Of a stretch of 48,510 nt of DNA, positions 8,106-16,918 are shown piece after piece. Each line of letters starts with the position of its first letter. Position 1 is the first letter of the stretch. The stretch spans positions 1 to 48,510 of the forward strand of contig SKKY01000038.1 in NCBI GenBank assembly GCA_007123515.1. Reading direction: 5' to 3'. The DNA comes from Clostridia bacterium (GTDB taxonomy: Bacteria; Bacillota; Peptococcia; Peptococcales; SKKY01). Made by a program: the position numbers and the translations under genes. The notes below the pieces were generated by a model. That model was not told the DNA's origin, made no database searches, and worked only from the letters and a program-made list of their open reading frames with translations.

Positions 8106-9962
8106 TTATCCGGCTAATACGGTAAACTGGCTGGTATACAATTCATAGTAGTGACCTTTCTTTAAAAGGAGCGCCTGGTGCGTTCCTTTTTCTATGATCC
8201 GGCCCTGATCCATTACAATAATCAAATCTGCTTCCTTAATGGTTGAAATCCGATGGGCAATGATGATATTCGTCCGGCCTTCCATCAGTTTTCTGGTCGC
8301 TTTTTGAATCATAATCTCCGTACGGGTATCGACATTACTGGTGGCCTCATCAAGAATCAGAATTCTTGGGTTGGTGATAAAGGCTCTGGCAATCGTAATC
8401 AGCTGCTTTTGCCCCTTTGAAATGTTATTGCCGTCTTCATTAATCTCTGTCTCGTATCCATCGGGAAGGCAGGGCACAAAGACATCGAGGTTCGCCATGG
8501 TTGCGGCTTCATAGACCTCTTTTTCGCTGGCCTCCTTGTTTCCGTAGCGAATGTTATCAAAGATCGAACCCTGAAACAGCCAGGTATCCTGTAAGACCAT
8601 ACCGAAATATTTTCTGACTTCATAGCGGCTGATGCGATTGATATCCACATCATCGATTAAAATTTGTCCTTTGGTCACCGGATAGTATTTCATTAAGAGA
8701 TTGACCAGCGTTGTTTTCCCGGAACCGGTGGCTCCGACAATCGCAACGGTTTGCCCTTCTTCCACTGTTAGTGAGAAGTCACGGATAACCGGCTGATCCG
8801 GGCTGTAACCAAAGGTAAGGTGATTAAACTCAATTCTTCCCTTCTTCTGAGACATGCTTTTTGTTTCCTGCTCTTTGGATTCTTCCTCTTCATCTAAGAA
8901 TTCAAAAATCCTTTCGGCAGCAGCTACGGTTGACTGGATAATGTTGGAAATATTAGCCGCCTGCACAATCGGATGACTTAGCTGACGGGTGTATTGGATA
9001 AAGGCCTGTACATCACCGATCGGGATTCGTCCCTGGGAGATCATAATGGCTCCGTATGCGGCGATAAAGACATAGCCAAGATTGTTGATAAAACCCATCA
9101 GCGGCATAATCAGACCGGATAAAAAGTTAGCCTTCCAGCCGGCATCATAAAGGCTTTGGTTAAGCTCCTTAAACCGCTCAAGCGATGCATCTTCATAACC
9201 GTAGGCTTTTACAATCTTATGCCCGGTATACATTTCTTCCGTATGTCCGTTTAATTCTCCAAGATAACTCTGCTGATCCTTATAGTAGCCTTGCGAACGG
9301 GTTACTATCATTTTTGCACCAATCACGCTGAGCACAAGCGTACTCAAAACGATGACCGATAACAGCGGGCTGATGATCAGCATCATCACAATCACACCAA
9401 TAATCGAGATGATGGATGTCATAAACTGGGTAATGCTCTGTTGCAGGGTTCCGCCGATGGTATCGACATCATTAACCACCCGGCTTAGCAAATCCCCCTG
9501 CGACTTATTATCATAAAAGCGAACCGGCAGTCTTTTTAGCTTGGTGCTCATCTGTTCGCGGATGGTGTAGATGATCCTCTGTGATAACCCGGCCAGTACA
9601 TACTGCATAATATAGGTAAAGCCGGCACTTAACAGATAGACCACCGTGAGCACAAGAACAATTCGGCCGATATAGGAAAAATCGAGCGAAGCTCCGGGGA
9701 TGCCGGCAGTGATTTCTAAGTAGCCTTCAAAGATGCGGGTTGTGGCCAGTCCCATAATCCTTGGGCTGATCACGCCGAAAATACTGCTAAATATCGCTAG
9801 GATGCTGACCGAGATCAGTAAGAGGCGATAGGGGTACAAGTAGCCCAGCAGTCTTTTTCCGGTTTTCCTGAAATTTTTTGGCTTTTCCGGCGGAGGGCCA
9901 TCCAGGGGACCGCGACCGAAATTTTTACCCATCGGGGATAGCTGACTTCTTCTGCGACTCAT
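8106..9962 (-). CDS. ABC exporter half-transporter (TM288/BmrD-like subunit)
   Basis: A 618-aa fusion of a six-helix exporter domain (about 40-345) and an ATPase domain (375-615). It has a Pro/Lys/Arg-rich N-terminal extension (first 35 aa). Walker A GATGSGKT is at 410-417. The Walker B LILDEATSNVD has the catalytic Glu, and the switch His is present in IIAHRIST. The signature, however, reads ISKGQ instead of LSGGQ. That is what is expected for the partner whose signature faces a degenerate site. It overlaps the upstream half-transporter by 4 bp, so the two form a heterodimeric multidrug or lipid exporter of the type TM287/288 or BmrCD. Cargo is unknown. Confidence 0.9.
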   Translation of the reverse strand: MSRRRSQLSPMGKNFGRGPLDGPPPEKPKNFRKTGKRLLGYLYPYRLLLISVSILAIFSSIFGVISPRIMGLATTRIFEGYLEITAGIPGASLDFSYIGRIVLVLTVVYLLSAGFTYIMQYVLAGLSQRIIYTIREQMSTKLKRLPVRFYDNKSQGDLLSRVVNDVDTIGGTLQQSITQFMTSIISIIGVIVMMLIISPLLSVIVLSTLVLSVIGAKMIVTRSQGYYKDQQSYLGELNGHTEEMYTGHKIVKAYGYEDASLERFKELNQSLYDAGWKANFLSGLIMPLMGFINNLGYVFIAAYGAIMISQGRIPIGDVQAFIQYTRQLSHPIVQAANISNIIQSTVAAAERIFEFLDEEEESKEQETKSMSQKKGRIEFNHLTFGYSPDQPVIRDFSLTVEEGQTVAIVGATGSGKTTLVNLLMKYYPVTKGQILIDDVDINRISRYEVRKYFGMVLQDTWLFQGSIFDNIRYGNKEASEKEVYEAATMANLDVFVPCLPDGYETEINEDGNNISKGQKQLITIARAFITNPRILILDEATSNVDTRTEIMIQKATRKLMEGRTNIIIAHRISTIKEADLIIVMDQGRIIEKGTHQALLLKKGHYYELYTSQFTVLAG

Positions 9963-11686
9963 GATACTTCCTCCTCAGTCAGCTGAGAGTAAACAATCTC
10001 CCGGTATATTTTTGATTCTTCAAGCAGCTCTTTATGGGTACCGGCTCCGGCTATTTCCCCTTTATGTAAAACAAGGATCAAATCGGCATCCATAATGGTC
10101 GTTACTCGCTGAGCCACCATAATTACGATTGCTTCCCGGGTATCTTCCTGTATTTTTTTTCTGATCAGATAGTCCGTTTTATAGTCCAGCGCTGAGAAAC
10201 TGTCATCGAAAAGATAGACCGAAGGATTCTTCGCAAAGGCTCTGGCCATATTCAGTCGCTGCTTTTGCCCTCCGGAAAGATTTTTTCCGCTTTGATACAC
10301 TTCCGCCTGGTACCCTTTTTCCTGTTCGTTAATAAAGGACTCTAATTGGGCTGCAGCGGCAACCTCGGCCATTTCCTCTTTACTTAACGCCTCACAGGCA
10401 AAGCTAATGTTATCGGCAATGGTTCCGCTTAGGACAAAGCTATCCTGAGGGACATAGCCAATTTGAGCCCGCAGGGATTTCTGGCTGATCTCAGGTAAGG
10501 GAATCCCGTTTATGCGCACCTCGCCGGAAACAGGCTCATAAAATCGCAAAAGGAGATGCAAAAGGCTGGTTTTCCCCGATCCGGTTCCGCCAATAATCCC
10601 GATTTTTTGCCCTTTGCTAACGGTAAAAGATACATCTTTAAGCACTTCTTCCGATTCCGGGCTATAGCGAAAGGAGACCTGTTCATATTCTATGCTTTCG
10701 ATGGCATCGATGTCTGCAGCCTCTTCTGCATCGGTGATTTCAAAATCGAGACCGATGACTTCATTGATTCTTTCAGCAGACACGCTGGCTCTTGGATACA
10801 TAATGAAAATAACGGTGATCATGATAAAGGAAAAAAGAATCAGCATCGCATACTGGATAAAAGCGATCAGGTTACCCACCATCATGGCTCCGGCCTCTAC
10901 CCGCATCGCTCCAAACCAGAGAATGGCGACTGTTGAAAAACTCATAATCAGCATCATCGAGGGCATCATAACCGCCATAATGCGGTTAATGGTGATCGCT
11001 GTCTCCGTCAGATCCTGATTGTTCTCCTTAAATTTATCGAGCTGATCATCCTCACGGATAAAGGCTCGCAAGACCCGGATTCCGGTAATTCTTTCTCTAA
11101 GCAAAAGGTTTAAGTCATCAATGCGTTCCTGCATTTTTTTGTAGAGTACGGTTGTTCTGCGGGTAATACTGATAATGAGCACCACCAGAAATATGACGGC
11201 CACGGCTAAGACTAAAGACAATGACAAATCAACTGAAATCGCCAGAATAATGCCGCCTAAAGCCATAATTGGAGCCCGGATAAACATGCGCAAGGCAAAG
11301 ATTAAGAAATTCTGGACCTGAATGACATCATTTGTGGTTCGGGTAATCAGTGATGAGGTGCCGATAGCATTAAATTCATGAAGAGAAAATCGAGTGGCTT
11401 TTTTAAACAGATCTTCCCGGATCTGATAGGAAATACCGAGTCCGATTTTTGCAGAGTAGTAGGAAGAGATGACGGTACTGATGCCGCCTAAAGCAGCAAT
11501 TCCGAGCATGATAAAGCCGATTCTTATAATATAGGATAAGTCCTGGTTAACCACACCACGGTCAATCATCACTGCCAAAAGTGTTGGCAAAAGCAGTTCT
11601 ACTATTGACTGCATGATTAAAAAAAAGACAACGATGGCCGTCATCCTTTTATAGTGTAATAAGCGTGTAATCATCTGCTTCATCAT
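9959..11686 (-). CDS. ABC exporter half-transporter with degenerate ATP site (TM287/BmrC-like subunit)
   Basis: A 575-aa exporter half: membrane domain about 15-310, ATPase domain about 330-570. Walker A GGTGSGKTS and signature LSGGQ are normal. The Walker B reads LFDDSFSALD, with Asp in place of the catalytic Glu, and the switch histidine is replaced by Gln in VAQRVTTI. These two changes mark the non-hydrolytic site of heterodimeric exporters and complement the intact Glu and His of the downstream partner. The start is ATG ATG after GAGGG, and either codon is possible. It is first of the two-gene operon, divergent from the EAL gene. Confidence 0.9.
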   Translation of the reverse strand: MMKQMITRLLHYKRMTAIVVFFLIMQSIVELLLPTLLAVMIDRGVVNQDLSYIIRIGFIMLGIAALGGISTVISSYYSAKIGLGISYQIREDLFKKATRFSLHEFNAIGTSSLITRTTNDVIQVQNFLIFALRMFIRAPIMALGGIILAISVDLSLSLVLAVAVIFLVVLIISITRRTTVLYKKMQERIDDLNLLLRERITGIRVLRAFIREDDQLDKFKENNQDLTETAITINRIMAVMMPSMMLIMSFSTVAILWFGAMRVEAGAMMVGNLIAFIQYAMLILFSFIMITVIFIMYPRASVSAERINEVIGLDFEITDAEEAADIDAIESIEYEQVSFRYSPESEEVLKDVSFTVSKGQKIGIIGGTGSGKTSLLHLLLRFYEPVSGEVRINGIPLPEISQKSLRAQIGYVPQDSFVLSGTIADNISFACEALSKEEMAEVAAAAQLESFINEQEKGYQAEVYQSGKNLSGGQKQRLNMARAFAKNPSVYLFDDSFSALDYKTDYLIRKKIQEDTREAIVIMVAQRVTTIMDADLILVLHKGEIAGAGTHKELLEESKIYREIVYSQLTEEEVS

Positions 11687-11756
11687 GCACCCTCTTCTTT
11701 CTGTAATGATTCTTATCTAAATTATAGACAAGCTGTCAGCGTAAAGCCAGTGTTAG

Positions 11757-11785
11757 TTGAAAAATACTGTGTACAAGGCTTATAT
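11757..11785 (+). promoter_or_regulatory. Candidate promoter of the EAL gene
   Basis: TTGAAA (11757-11762) and TTATAT (11780-11785) are separated by 17 bp. A second possibility is an extended -10, TGCTATACT, about 30 bp further on. Downstream, at 11841-11875, AGGGGG and CCCCCT flank a loop of about 20 nt and could fold near the ribosome sites. Confidence 0.5.
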
Positions 11786-11901
11786 TTCTATCTTCCGTCT
11801 TGTCTTTTTGCTATACTGTATCAAAATGCATCTGAAGCGAGGGGGCCTGCTATTGTATGGGTCCCCCTTTTACTTGTACCACCGAAGGAGCGATCTGCGC
11901 C

Positions 11902-13122
11902 ATGAGTCGAATTGCAATGTTGATTAAAGAAGAAGCGGTAACCTCTGTTTTTCAGCCGGTCATTTCCATTGATCAGAAAAAAATCATAGGCTTTGAGGCT
12001 TTAGCCAGAGCAAATGCCCCTTTTCATGATCTGACACCGGAAGCGATGTTTGCAGCCGCAGAAGAAGAGGGCTGCCTGTTAGCTTTAGACCGGCTTTGCC
12101 GTAAAAAAGCCATTGAGCATTTTTCTACCTCAGCATACCGGGACTCATTCCTTTTTATCAATCTTAATGCCGGTATCATCGATAAAGATGTTCTTGGTTC
12201 TCTTCACCTTTATCGCTGCGTCACCGAGAACGGCCTGCGGCCAAACCAGGTTGTGATCGAAATCGTTGAATCGAAGGCAAAGGATCTTGACTCCCTGATT
12301 TCTTTTATTTCCTTTTACAGAAATCAGGGTTTTACAATCGCTTTAGATGATATTGGCGCGGCCTATTCTAACCTGGAGCGAATCGCCATTTTAAAACCGG
12401 ATATCCTAAAAATCGACCGTTCTCTGATCGCTGATATTCATAAAGAATTTTATAAAAAAGAGATCTTAAAATCACTGGTCACGCTCGGTAACGGCATCGG
12501 ATCTCTGATCATTGCGGAAGGTGTGGAGAATAAAGACGATGCCTTAGCGGCATTGCATCTTGGCGCAACCATGTTACAAGGGTATCATATCCAACAACCC
12601 TCCGGCATAAAAGAGATCAAACCAGAAGAGATCCTTTGTAAAAAGAATGACTTAGCCAAAGAGTATCGCGCCAGCATCATAGATGCCACCCGAAGCCGCC
12701 GGGAGATCCGTGGCAGTCAGTATCGCTCCATTGATTTGATCACCGGCGATTTTTTAAAACATAAAAAAGACGAGCTGATTCTGGTAATTAACCGGATCTT
12801 TTATGACTATGAAGGAATCGAATGCATTTATGTTCTCGATGAGTATGGATTGCAAATGACAGAAACTATTTTTTCTAAGGAAATTAACCAAAAACAGATC
12901 CGTCCCTTTTACCAGCCTGGTGTGATCGGAACGGATCATTCTATGAAAGATTACTATTATCAAAACCATAATGGCGTTAAAGACTTTTACAGAAGCTGTC
13001 CCTATCTGTCAAGAGCCACCGGAACGAGATGCATTACTGTCTCTAAGGCTGTTTTGACCTCTGATGGTTACTACTGTATGATCTGTATCGACTTTACTGA
13101 AAACAGTCCCCTCTGGCTTTAA
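11902..13122 (+). CDS. EAL-domain cyclic-di-GMP phosphodiesterase with C-terminal Cache/PDC-like sensor
   Basis: The 406-aa product has an N-terminal EAL domain (about 5-240) with the motif FEALAR (Glu32), a conserved Asn in NLNAG, Glu in EIVES, the DDIG loop, the Lys of LKID and EGVEN. Catalysis of c-di-GMP to pGpG is therefore likely. The C-terminal region (about 260-406) ends with SCPYLSRATGTRCITVSKAV and YYCMICIDF, resembling the ligand-binding PDC/Cache fold or the EAL-associated YkuI C-terminal domain. No membrane segment is seen. The ATG chosen follows AAGGAG at 11 bp. An upstream in-frame ATG at 11857 would add 15 aa. It converges on and overlaps the EamA gene by 4 bp. Confidence 0.88.
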   Translation: MSRIAMLIKEEAVTSVFQPVISIDQKKIIGFEALARANAPFHDLTPEAMFAAAEEEGCLLALDRLCRKKAIEHFSTSAYRDSFLFINLNAGIIDKDVLGSLHLYRCVTENGLRPNQVVIEIVESKAKDLDSLISFISFYRNQGFTIALDDIGAAYSNLERIAILKPDILKIDRSLIADIHKEFYKKEILKSLVTLGNGIGSLIIAEGVENKDDALAALHLGATMLQGYHIQQPSGIKEIKPEEILCKKNDLAKEYRASIIDATRSRREIRGSQYRSIDLITGDFLKHKKDELILVINRIFYDYEGIECIYVLDEYGLQMTETIFSKEINQKQIRPFYQPGVIGTDHSMKDYYYQNHNGVKDFYRSCPYLSRATGTRCITVSKAVLTSDGYYCMICIDFTENSPLWL

Positions 13123-13991
13123 AAGAGCTGCTTGATTTTTGCATCAGTAATGATCAGAACACCGGCTACGATGGTCAGTAATCCAATGATCATCCCAAAA
13201 CTAATGGGTTCATTAAGAAAGACCATGCCCCAAAGCACTCCGAAAAACGGGATTAAAAAGGTAACCGTAATGGCTTTGGTCGGTCCTGCATGTTCGATCA
13301 GGTAGAAATAGAAAAAATAGGCTAAGGCCGTGCAAAAGACGGATAGTCCAATGATAGAAACAATAACCTCTGTATTTATGTATCGATCCGACACAGGAAT
13401 CATGACGGTAGGTAGTACGACTAAGGCTGCGGCCATTTGCTGACCAATCGAGATTGACAGAAAGTTTTCGCCTTTAAAATGTTTTTTTACATAGACACTG
13501 CCCATCCCATAAAAAACAGCGGCTAATATAGAACAGCCAGCTGAGAGAAAAACAATTTTTTCCCTTTGAAGAGGACTCCATCCCATCAGAATTACCACTC
13601 CGGTAAACCCAACGATCATTCCGAATATTTTTTTTAAGGTAATTTCTTCTTTCAGACTAAACCATGCGATCATCGTACCGAAGATCGGCGTCATCGCATT
13701 AAGAATCGAAGCCAATGATGAGGTGAGTGTCAAAGAAGCGACCGCAATCAGGGTGAAGGGAACCGCTGCATTAATCGTACCGAGTATCAGATACTGTCTC
13801 CATCGCTTTAGTATATTGATTTTTTTTCGGGTAAAAAAGGCGTAGGCTAAAAGAACCAACCCGGCGATCAGAACCCGAAGTTCAATAGTAACAAACGGGC
13901 CCAGTGCCGGGGAGGCTATTCTGACAAATAGAAATGAAGCGCCCCACAGGGCTGCTAAAATAAACAGATACGTAAGTTCTCTAAGATTCAT
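13119..13991 (-). CDS. EamA/DMT-superfamily transporter
   Basis: A 290-aa very hydrophobic protein with about ten membrane helices arranged as two EamA repeats (roughly 5-135 and 150-282). The N-terminal ALWGASFLFVRIA and the FSLKEEITLKKIFGMIVGFTG segment are classic for drug/metabolite exporters of the RhaT/YdcZ type. It probably exports or imports a small metabolite, and the substrate cannot be told. ATG after AAAGGA. It lies 14 bp downstream of the ZIP transporter gene and probably shares its transcript. Confidence 0.88.
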   Translation of the reverse strand: MNLRELTYLFILAALWGASFLFVRIASPALGPFVTIELRVLIAGLVLLAYAFFTRKKINILKRWRQYLILGTINAAVPFTLIAVASLTLTSSLASILNAMTPIFGTMIAWFSLKEEITLKKIFGMIVGFTGVVILMGWSPLQREKIVFLSAGCSILAAVFYGMGSVYVKKHFKGENFLSISIGQQMAAALVVLPTVMIPVSDRYINTEVIVSIIGLSVFCTALAYFFYFYLIEHAGPTKAITVTFLIPFFGVLWGMVFLNEPISFGMIIGLLTIVAGVLIITDAKIKQLF

Positions 13992-14005
13992 ATGTCAATT
14001 CCTTT

Positions 14006-14740
14006 TTACGTGAGCAAATTCTCTATAATGATGATGATAATGACACCCAGCATAAAGCCTGTGGTGGCTTGTTTTTTAAATCCATGACTGTGACTTTCCG
14101 GTAACAGTTCGTGCGACACAACATAAAGCATGGCTCCGGCAGCAAAGGCCAGACCATAGACCAGCACTGCTTCGGTCCAGGTTACCATCCAGAAACCAAT
14201 CAATGTGCCTATCGGCATGGTGAGTCCAGTAGCGGCGGTAATTAAAAGAATTTTCCATCCCGGAAGACCCATTTCTTTAAGCGGAGCCGCCACAATGAGC
14301 CCTTCTGGCATATTGTGTAAGGCAATGGCCGCAAAAATTAAAAAGCCGAGGCCCGGAATCTCCGAACCAAAACTAACACCCACAGCAAATCCTTCCGGCA
14401 GATTATGCAGTGCAATCGCTGAGACAATTAAAATCATCCGGCGTTTGACCTTAATGGTTGCATCACCTAGCTCTCCAAGCTCAAGGTGAGGAACCAATCG
14501 TTCAATCAGGGCAATCACTAAAAAACCAAAGATCAAACCAATAATAATCTGAAATACACCCCCGATTTCAAGGGCTTCGGTAAGCAGGGCCAAAAACGAT
14601 ACGGCCACCATAACACCGGAGGCAAAACCGATCAGTCCGTCTTTCCAGGCATGAGAAATATTCCTTATAAAAATAAGCGGGAGAGCTCCGGCACCGGTAA
14701 GAAGACCGGCAATCAGGCTATACCCTAACGCTTCCATCAT
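14006..14740 (-). CDS. ZIP-family divalent metal transporter
   Basis: A 244-aa integral membrane protein with about eight helices. Two metal-binding motifs characteristic of ZIP proteins are present, HNLPEGFAVGV and HNMPEGLIVAAPL, on the fourth and fifth helices. It is closest to the GufA/ZupT-like group that takes up Zn, Fe or Mn. The start used is the ATG at 14740, 11 bases after AAAGGA. Codons upstream (to 14776) overlap the ribosome site. A TGGTATGAT extended -10 (14772-14780) lies upstream, next to the flagellar terminator. EamA follows 14 bp downstream. Confidence 0.9.
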   Translation of the reverse strand: MMEALGYSLIAGLLTGAGALPLIFIRNISHAWKDGLIGFASGVMVAVSFLALLTEALEIGGVFQIIIGLIFGFLVIALIERLVPHLELGELGDATIKVKRRMILIVSAIALHNLPEGFAVGVSFGSEIPGLGFLIFAAIALHNMPEGLIVAAPLKEMGLPGWKILLITAATGLTMPIGTLIGFWMVTWTEAVLVYGLAFAAGAMLYVVSHELLPESHSHGFKKQATTGFMLGVIIIIIIENLLT

Positions 14741-14793
14741 GTAGCACCACATCCTTTTATTAATCCATATAATCATACCATATTTAGGACATG

Positions 14794-14831
14794 AAAAAAC
14801 AGGATGGTGATCAAAATGATTACCATCCTGT
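14794..14831 (-). terminator. Strong terminator of the flagellar rod operon
   Basis: A 15-bp stem, ACAGGATGGTGATCA (14799-14813) with its complement at 14817-14831 and an AAA loop, includes one G-T pair and is followed on the minus strand by six T. It lies 11 bp past the rod-binding-protein stop. The plus side also has five A/T, so weak bidirectional action is possible. Confidence 0.9.
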
Positions 14832-14842
14832 AAAAAGGGTCT

Positions 14843-15178
14843 CTATTTAAGTTGACGATACAGCATATCTGCAAGTCCGATTCCGTTTCCTTTGCTGATC
14901 ATGCCCGCATATTCATCATGAAGCATATCCCGGAACATTTCTTCTGACTGACCGGGTGCCATAAAGTCTTCTTCCGAGGAAAAAGAAGTCGCATTGGCTG
15001 ATTTAAGAATCTCTTTAATAAAAAAGCTCTCCAGCATTTTGCAGGCTTCCATCAGCTTTTTATCATCCTCAATCTTCTGATCAAGAATCTTAGAAAACTC
15101 AGCGGCATCGGGTTCTGCTGTTTTGGTTTTAGCCGGAGCCATCAGGGGTTTCCCGCCTGTAATCTCTCTAATATCCAT
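14843..15178 (-). CDS. Flagellar rod-binding protein (FlgJ N-terminal-like)
   Basis: A 111-aa protein matching the rod-binding domain found at the N-terminus of FlgJ: the ACKMLESFFIKEILKSAN helix, a phenylalanine-rich middle and a C-terminal DEYAGMISKGNGIGLADMLYRQL helix. It lacks the muramidase half, as is usual in Gram-positives. It acts in assembly of the flagellar rod through the cell wall. It starts 12 bp after flgG and is the last gene before a strong terminator. Confidence 0.85.
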   Translation of the reverse strand: MDIREITGGKPLMAPAKTKTAEPDAAEFSKILDQKIEDDKKLMEACKMLESFFIKEILKSANATSFSSEEDFMAPGQSEEMFRDMLHDEYAGMISKGNGIGLADMLYRQLK

Positions 15179-15190
15179 TAGCTACCTGCC

Positions 15191-15970
15191 TTATCTTTTA
15201 AGATTATTTGTCATCTGCAAAATATCATCAGAAGCCTGAATCATTTTTGTGCTGATTTCATAGGCTCTTTGTGAAGTAATCATTTTGATCATTTCATCGA
15301 CAATCTGCACATTCGATCTTTCTAAAAACCTCTGTCTGATAAGTCCAAAGCCTTCTTCTCCGGCTTCTCCGTCGATTGGCTCACCGGATGCCTGGGAAGG
15401 CATATAGACACTTCCGCCTTTTTTCTCTAATCCACCCGGATTAGGGAATGTGGTCAGCGCCAGTGTCCCTAATGAAGTCATTTCTCCTCCGACTTCGATC
15501 GCAAAGATTTCTCCTCTTTCATTAACCTGGATTTCTTCGTACTGATCCGGAAGCTGAATTTCTGCTCCGTCGATATCAAGTACTTTAAAACCCTCCGCTG
15601 TAACCAGCACATTTTCAGCATTTAGATTAAATGATCCGTTTCTTGAATAACCGACTTCACCATTAAATTGCTGCACATTATAAAATCCGCGGCCTTCAAT
15701 GGCCATCGCAAATGGATTTTCAACCGCTTCTAAAATACCCTGTGCAAAATCAACCATGGTTGAAGACAGCTTTGCGCCGGTTCCGACTTCAATATTAACC
15801 GGCTTTTCTCTTGTCGCCACCTGCATTCTCTGATACAGCATGTCCTGGAATTCCACTACATTTTTCTTAAATCCTGTGGTATTAACGTTTGCTAAGTTAT
15901 TGGCAATCGTGTCTAACTGCATCTGCTGGGTCTTCATCCCCGAGCCTGCAATACTAAGTGCTCTGATCAT
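15191..15970 (-). CDS. flgG: Flagellar basal-body rod protein FlgG (FlhP-type)
   Basis: A 259-aa distal-rod protein. The N-terminal flg_bb_rod motif NNLANVNTTGFKKNVVEFQD, the central FlgG core with EGRGFY and the C-terminal VQIVDEMIKMITSQRAYEI helix are all clear. Position after flgF and in the mbl region corresponds to flhP of Bacillus subtilis. It is secreted by the flagellar export apparatus and forms the distal rod. No Sec signal peptide is present, as expected. Confidence 0.92.
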   Translation of the reverse strand: MIRALSIAGSGMKTQQMQLDTIANNLANVNTTGFKKNVVEFQDMLYQRMQVATREKPVNIEVGTGAKLSSTMVDFAQGILEAVENPFAMAIEGRGFYNVQQFNGEVGYSRNGSFNLNAENVLVTAEGFKVLDIDGAEIQLPDQYEEIQVNERGEIFAIEVGGEMTSLGTLALTTFPNPGGLEKKGGSVYMPSQASGEPIDGEAGEEGFGLIRQRFLERSNVQIVDEMIKMITSQRAYEISTKMIQASDDILQMTNNLKR

Positions 15971-16016
15971 ATGATGATTCCTCCATCTTTATCTATAGTA
16001 TGTCCGATCCGGGACG

Positions 16017-16772
16017 TTATGCTCTTCCTACTTCGTTTATCGCTTTTTCAAGGGTTGTATCATACGTCTGTATCATACGCTGGTTCATTTCATAGGCTCT
16101 GGTCAGCGAAATAAACCGGGTCATAGAATCAACCACATTGGCATTGGACTGCTCTAGGAATCCCTGAACCACACGTCCTGTCGTATTGTCAAAGGGAACG
16201 GGTTCATTGCCCTCTGTTGGGAGAAATCGGTTTGATCCCACTTTTACAGGATCTTCTAGATTTACTAGCTGCAACCTGTCCACAAACTCACCATCCAGGA
16301 AAACGTCTCCGTCTTGCTCGATGGAGACTGTCGTACCCTGAAGGGCAATCGGGCCATTTTCGCCCATCACTTCAAGACCGTTGTTATTCACTAAAATTCC
16401 TTCGAAATTTAATTTGAATCCGCCGTCTCTGGTATGGTACTCCTGACCCTCAGCATCTCTTATGGTAAAATAACCTTCTCCGTCAATAGCAAGATCAAGG
16501 TCTCTTTCCGAAGCTGCAATGATGCCCTGCTCATAAATCGTTACCACATCATCCACCATAACACCCCGACTCATGGTACCAATGTTCTTTCGGGTCATGG
16601 ATAAATCTTTATAGTCTATTTCATTTAGCAGCACTTCACGGAAACTCTTCATCACCGTTTCCTGTCTTTTATAGCCTGTCGTCTCGGCATTGGCCATGTT
16701 ATTGGTTTCTATTTCCTGCTTTTGCAGTAAACTGGTAAGCCCGGTTCCGGCTGCATATAATCCTCTTAGCAA
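16017..16772 (-). CDS. flgF: Flagellar hook-basal body protein FlgF (FlhO-type)
   Basis: A 251-aa rod protein of the FlgF/FlgG family, with NNMANAETTGYKRQE at the N-terminus, DGEGYF in the centre and a C-terminal ANVVDSMTRFISLTRAYEMN helix. The start is TTG, eight bases after GGAG, and there is no nearby ATG in frame. It is the first gene of the three-gene rod operon and equivalent in position to flhO of Bacillus subtilis. A sigma-D-like promoter lies 47 bp upstream. Naming as FlgF rather than a second FlgG relies on gene order. Confidence 0.9.
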   Translation of the reverse strand: MLRGLYAAGTGLTSLLQKQEIETNNMANAETTGYKRQETVMKSFREVLLNEIDYKDLSMTRKNIGTMSRGVMVDDVVTIYEQGIIAASERDLDLAIDGEGYFTIRDAEGQEYHTRDGGFKLNFEGILVNNNGLEVMGENGPIALQGTTVSIEQDGDVFLDGEFVDRLQLVNLEDPVKVGSNRFLPTEGNEPVPFDNTTGRVVQGFLEQSNANVVDSMTRFISLTRAYEMNQRMIQTYDTTLEKAINEVGRA

Positions 16773-16818
16773 TGGTCTGTCTCCTTTGTGACTCTCATCT
16801 ATTTTTTCACTACAGTCT

Positions 16819-16845
16819 TAATCGTTTTAAATAGCAATTTCTTTA
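16819..16845 (-). promoter_or_regulatory. Candidate sigma-D (sigma-28) promoter of the flagellar rod operon
   Basis: On the minus strand TAAAGAAA (16838-16845) and AACGATTA (16819-16826) are separated by 11 bp. The consensus is TAAAGTTT, 11 bp, GCCGATAA. Conserved TAAAG and CGAT cores are present. In Bacillus subtilis the equivalent flhO-flhP genes are sigma-D dependent, which supports the call. Confidence 0.65.
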
Positions 16846-16864
16846 GTAAAAGTAAAAAATTTTT

Positions 16865-16896
16865 AAAAAAACTCCCAGCTGCCTTTAGCTGGGAGT
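16865..16896 (-). terminator. Rho-independent terminator of oadA
   Basis: A perfect 10-bp stem, ACTCCCAGCT (16871-16880) with AGCTGGGAGT (16887-16896), has a 6-nt loop and six T on the minus strand. It separates oadA from the flagellar genes. Confidence 0.92.
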
Positions 16897-16918
16897 TACG
16901 TTTGATCTTTTTACTTGT

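Noticed and set aside
10556..11018. Plus-strand open frames of 108-126 codons opposite the ABC exporter gene
   Set aside because: They lie wholly inside the strongly supported minus-strand coding sequence, lack ribosome sites and show no family features.
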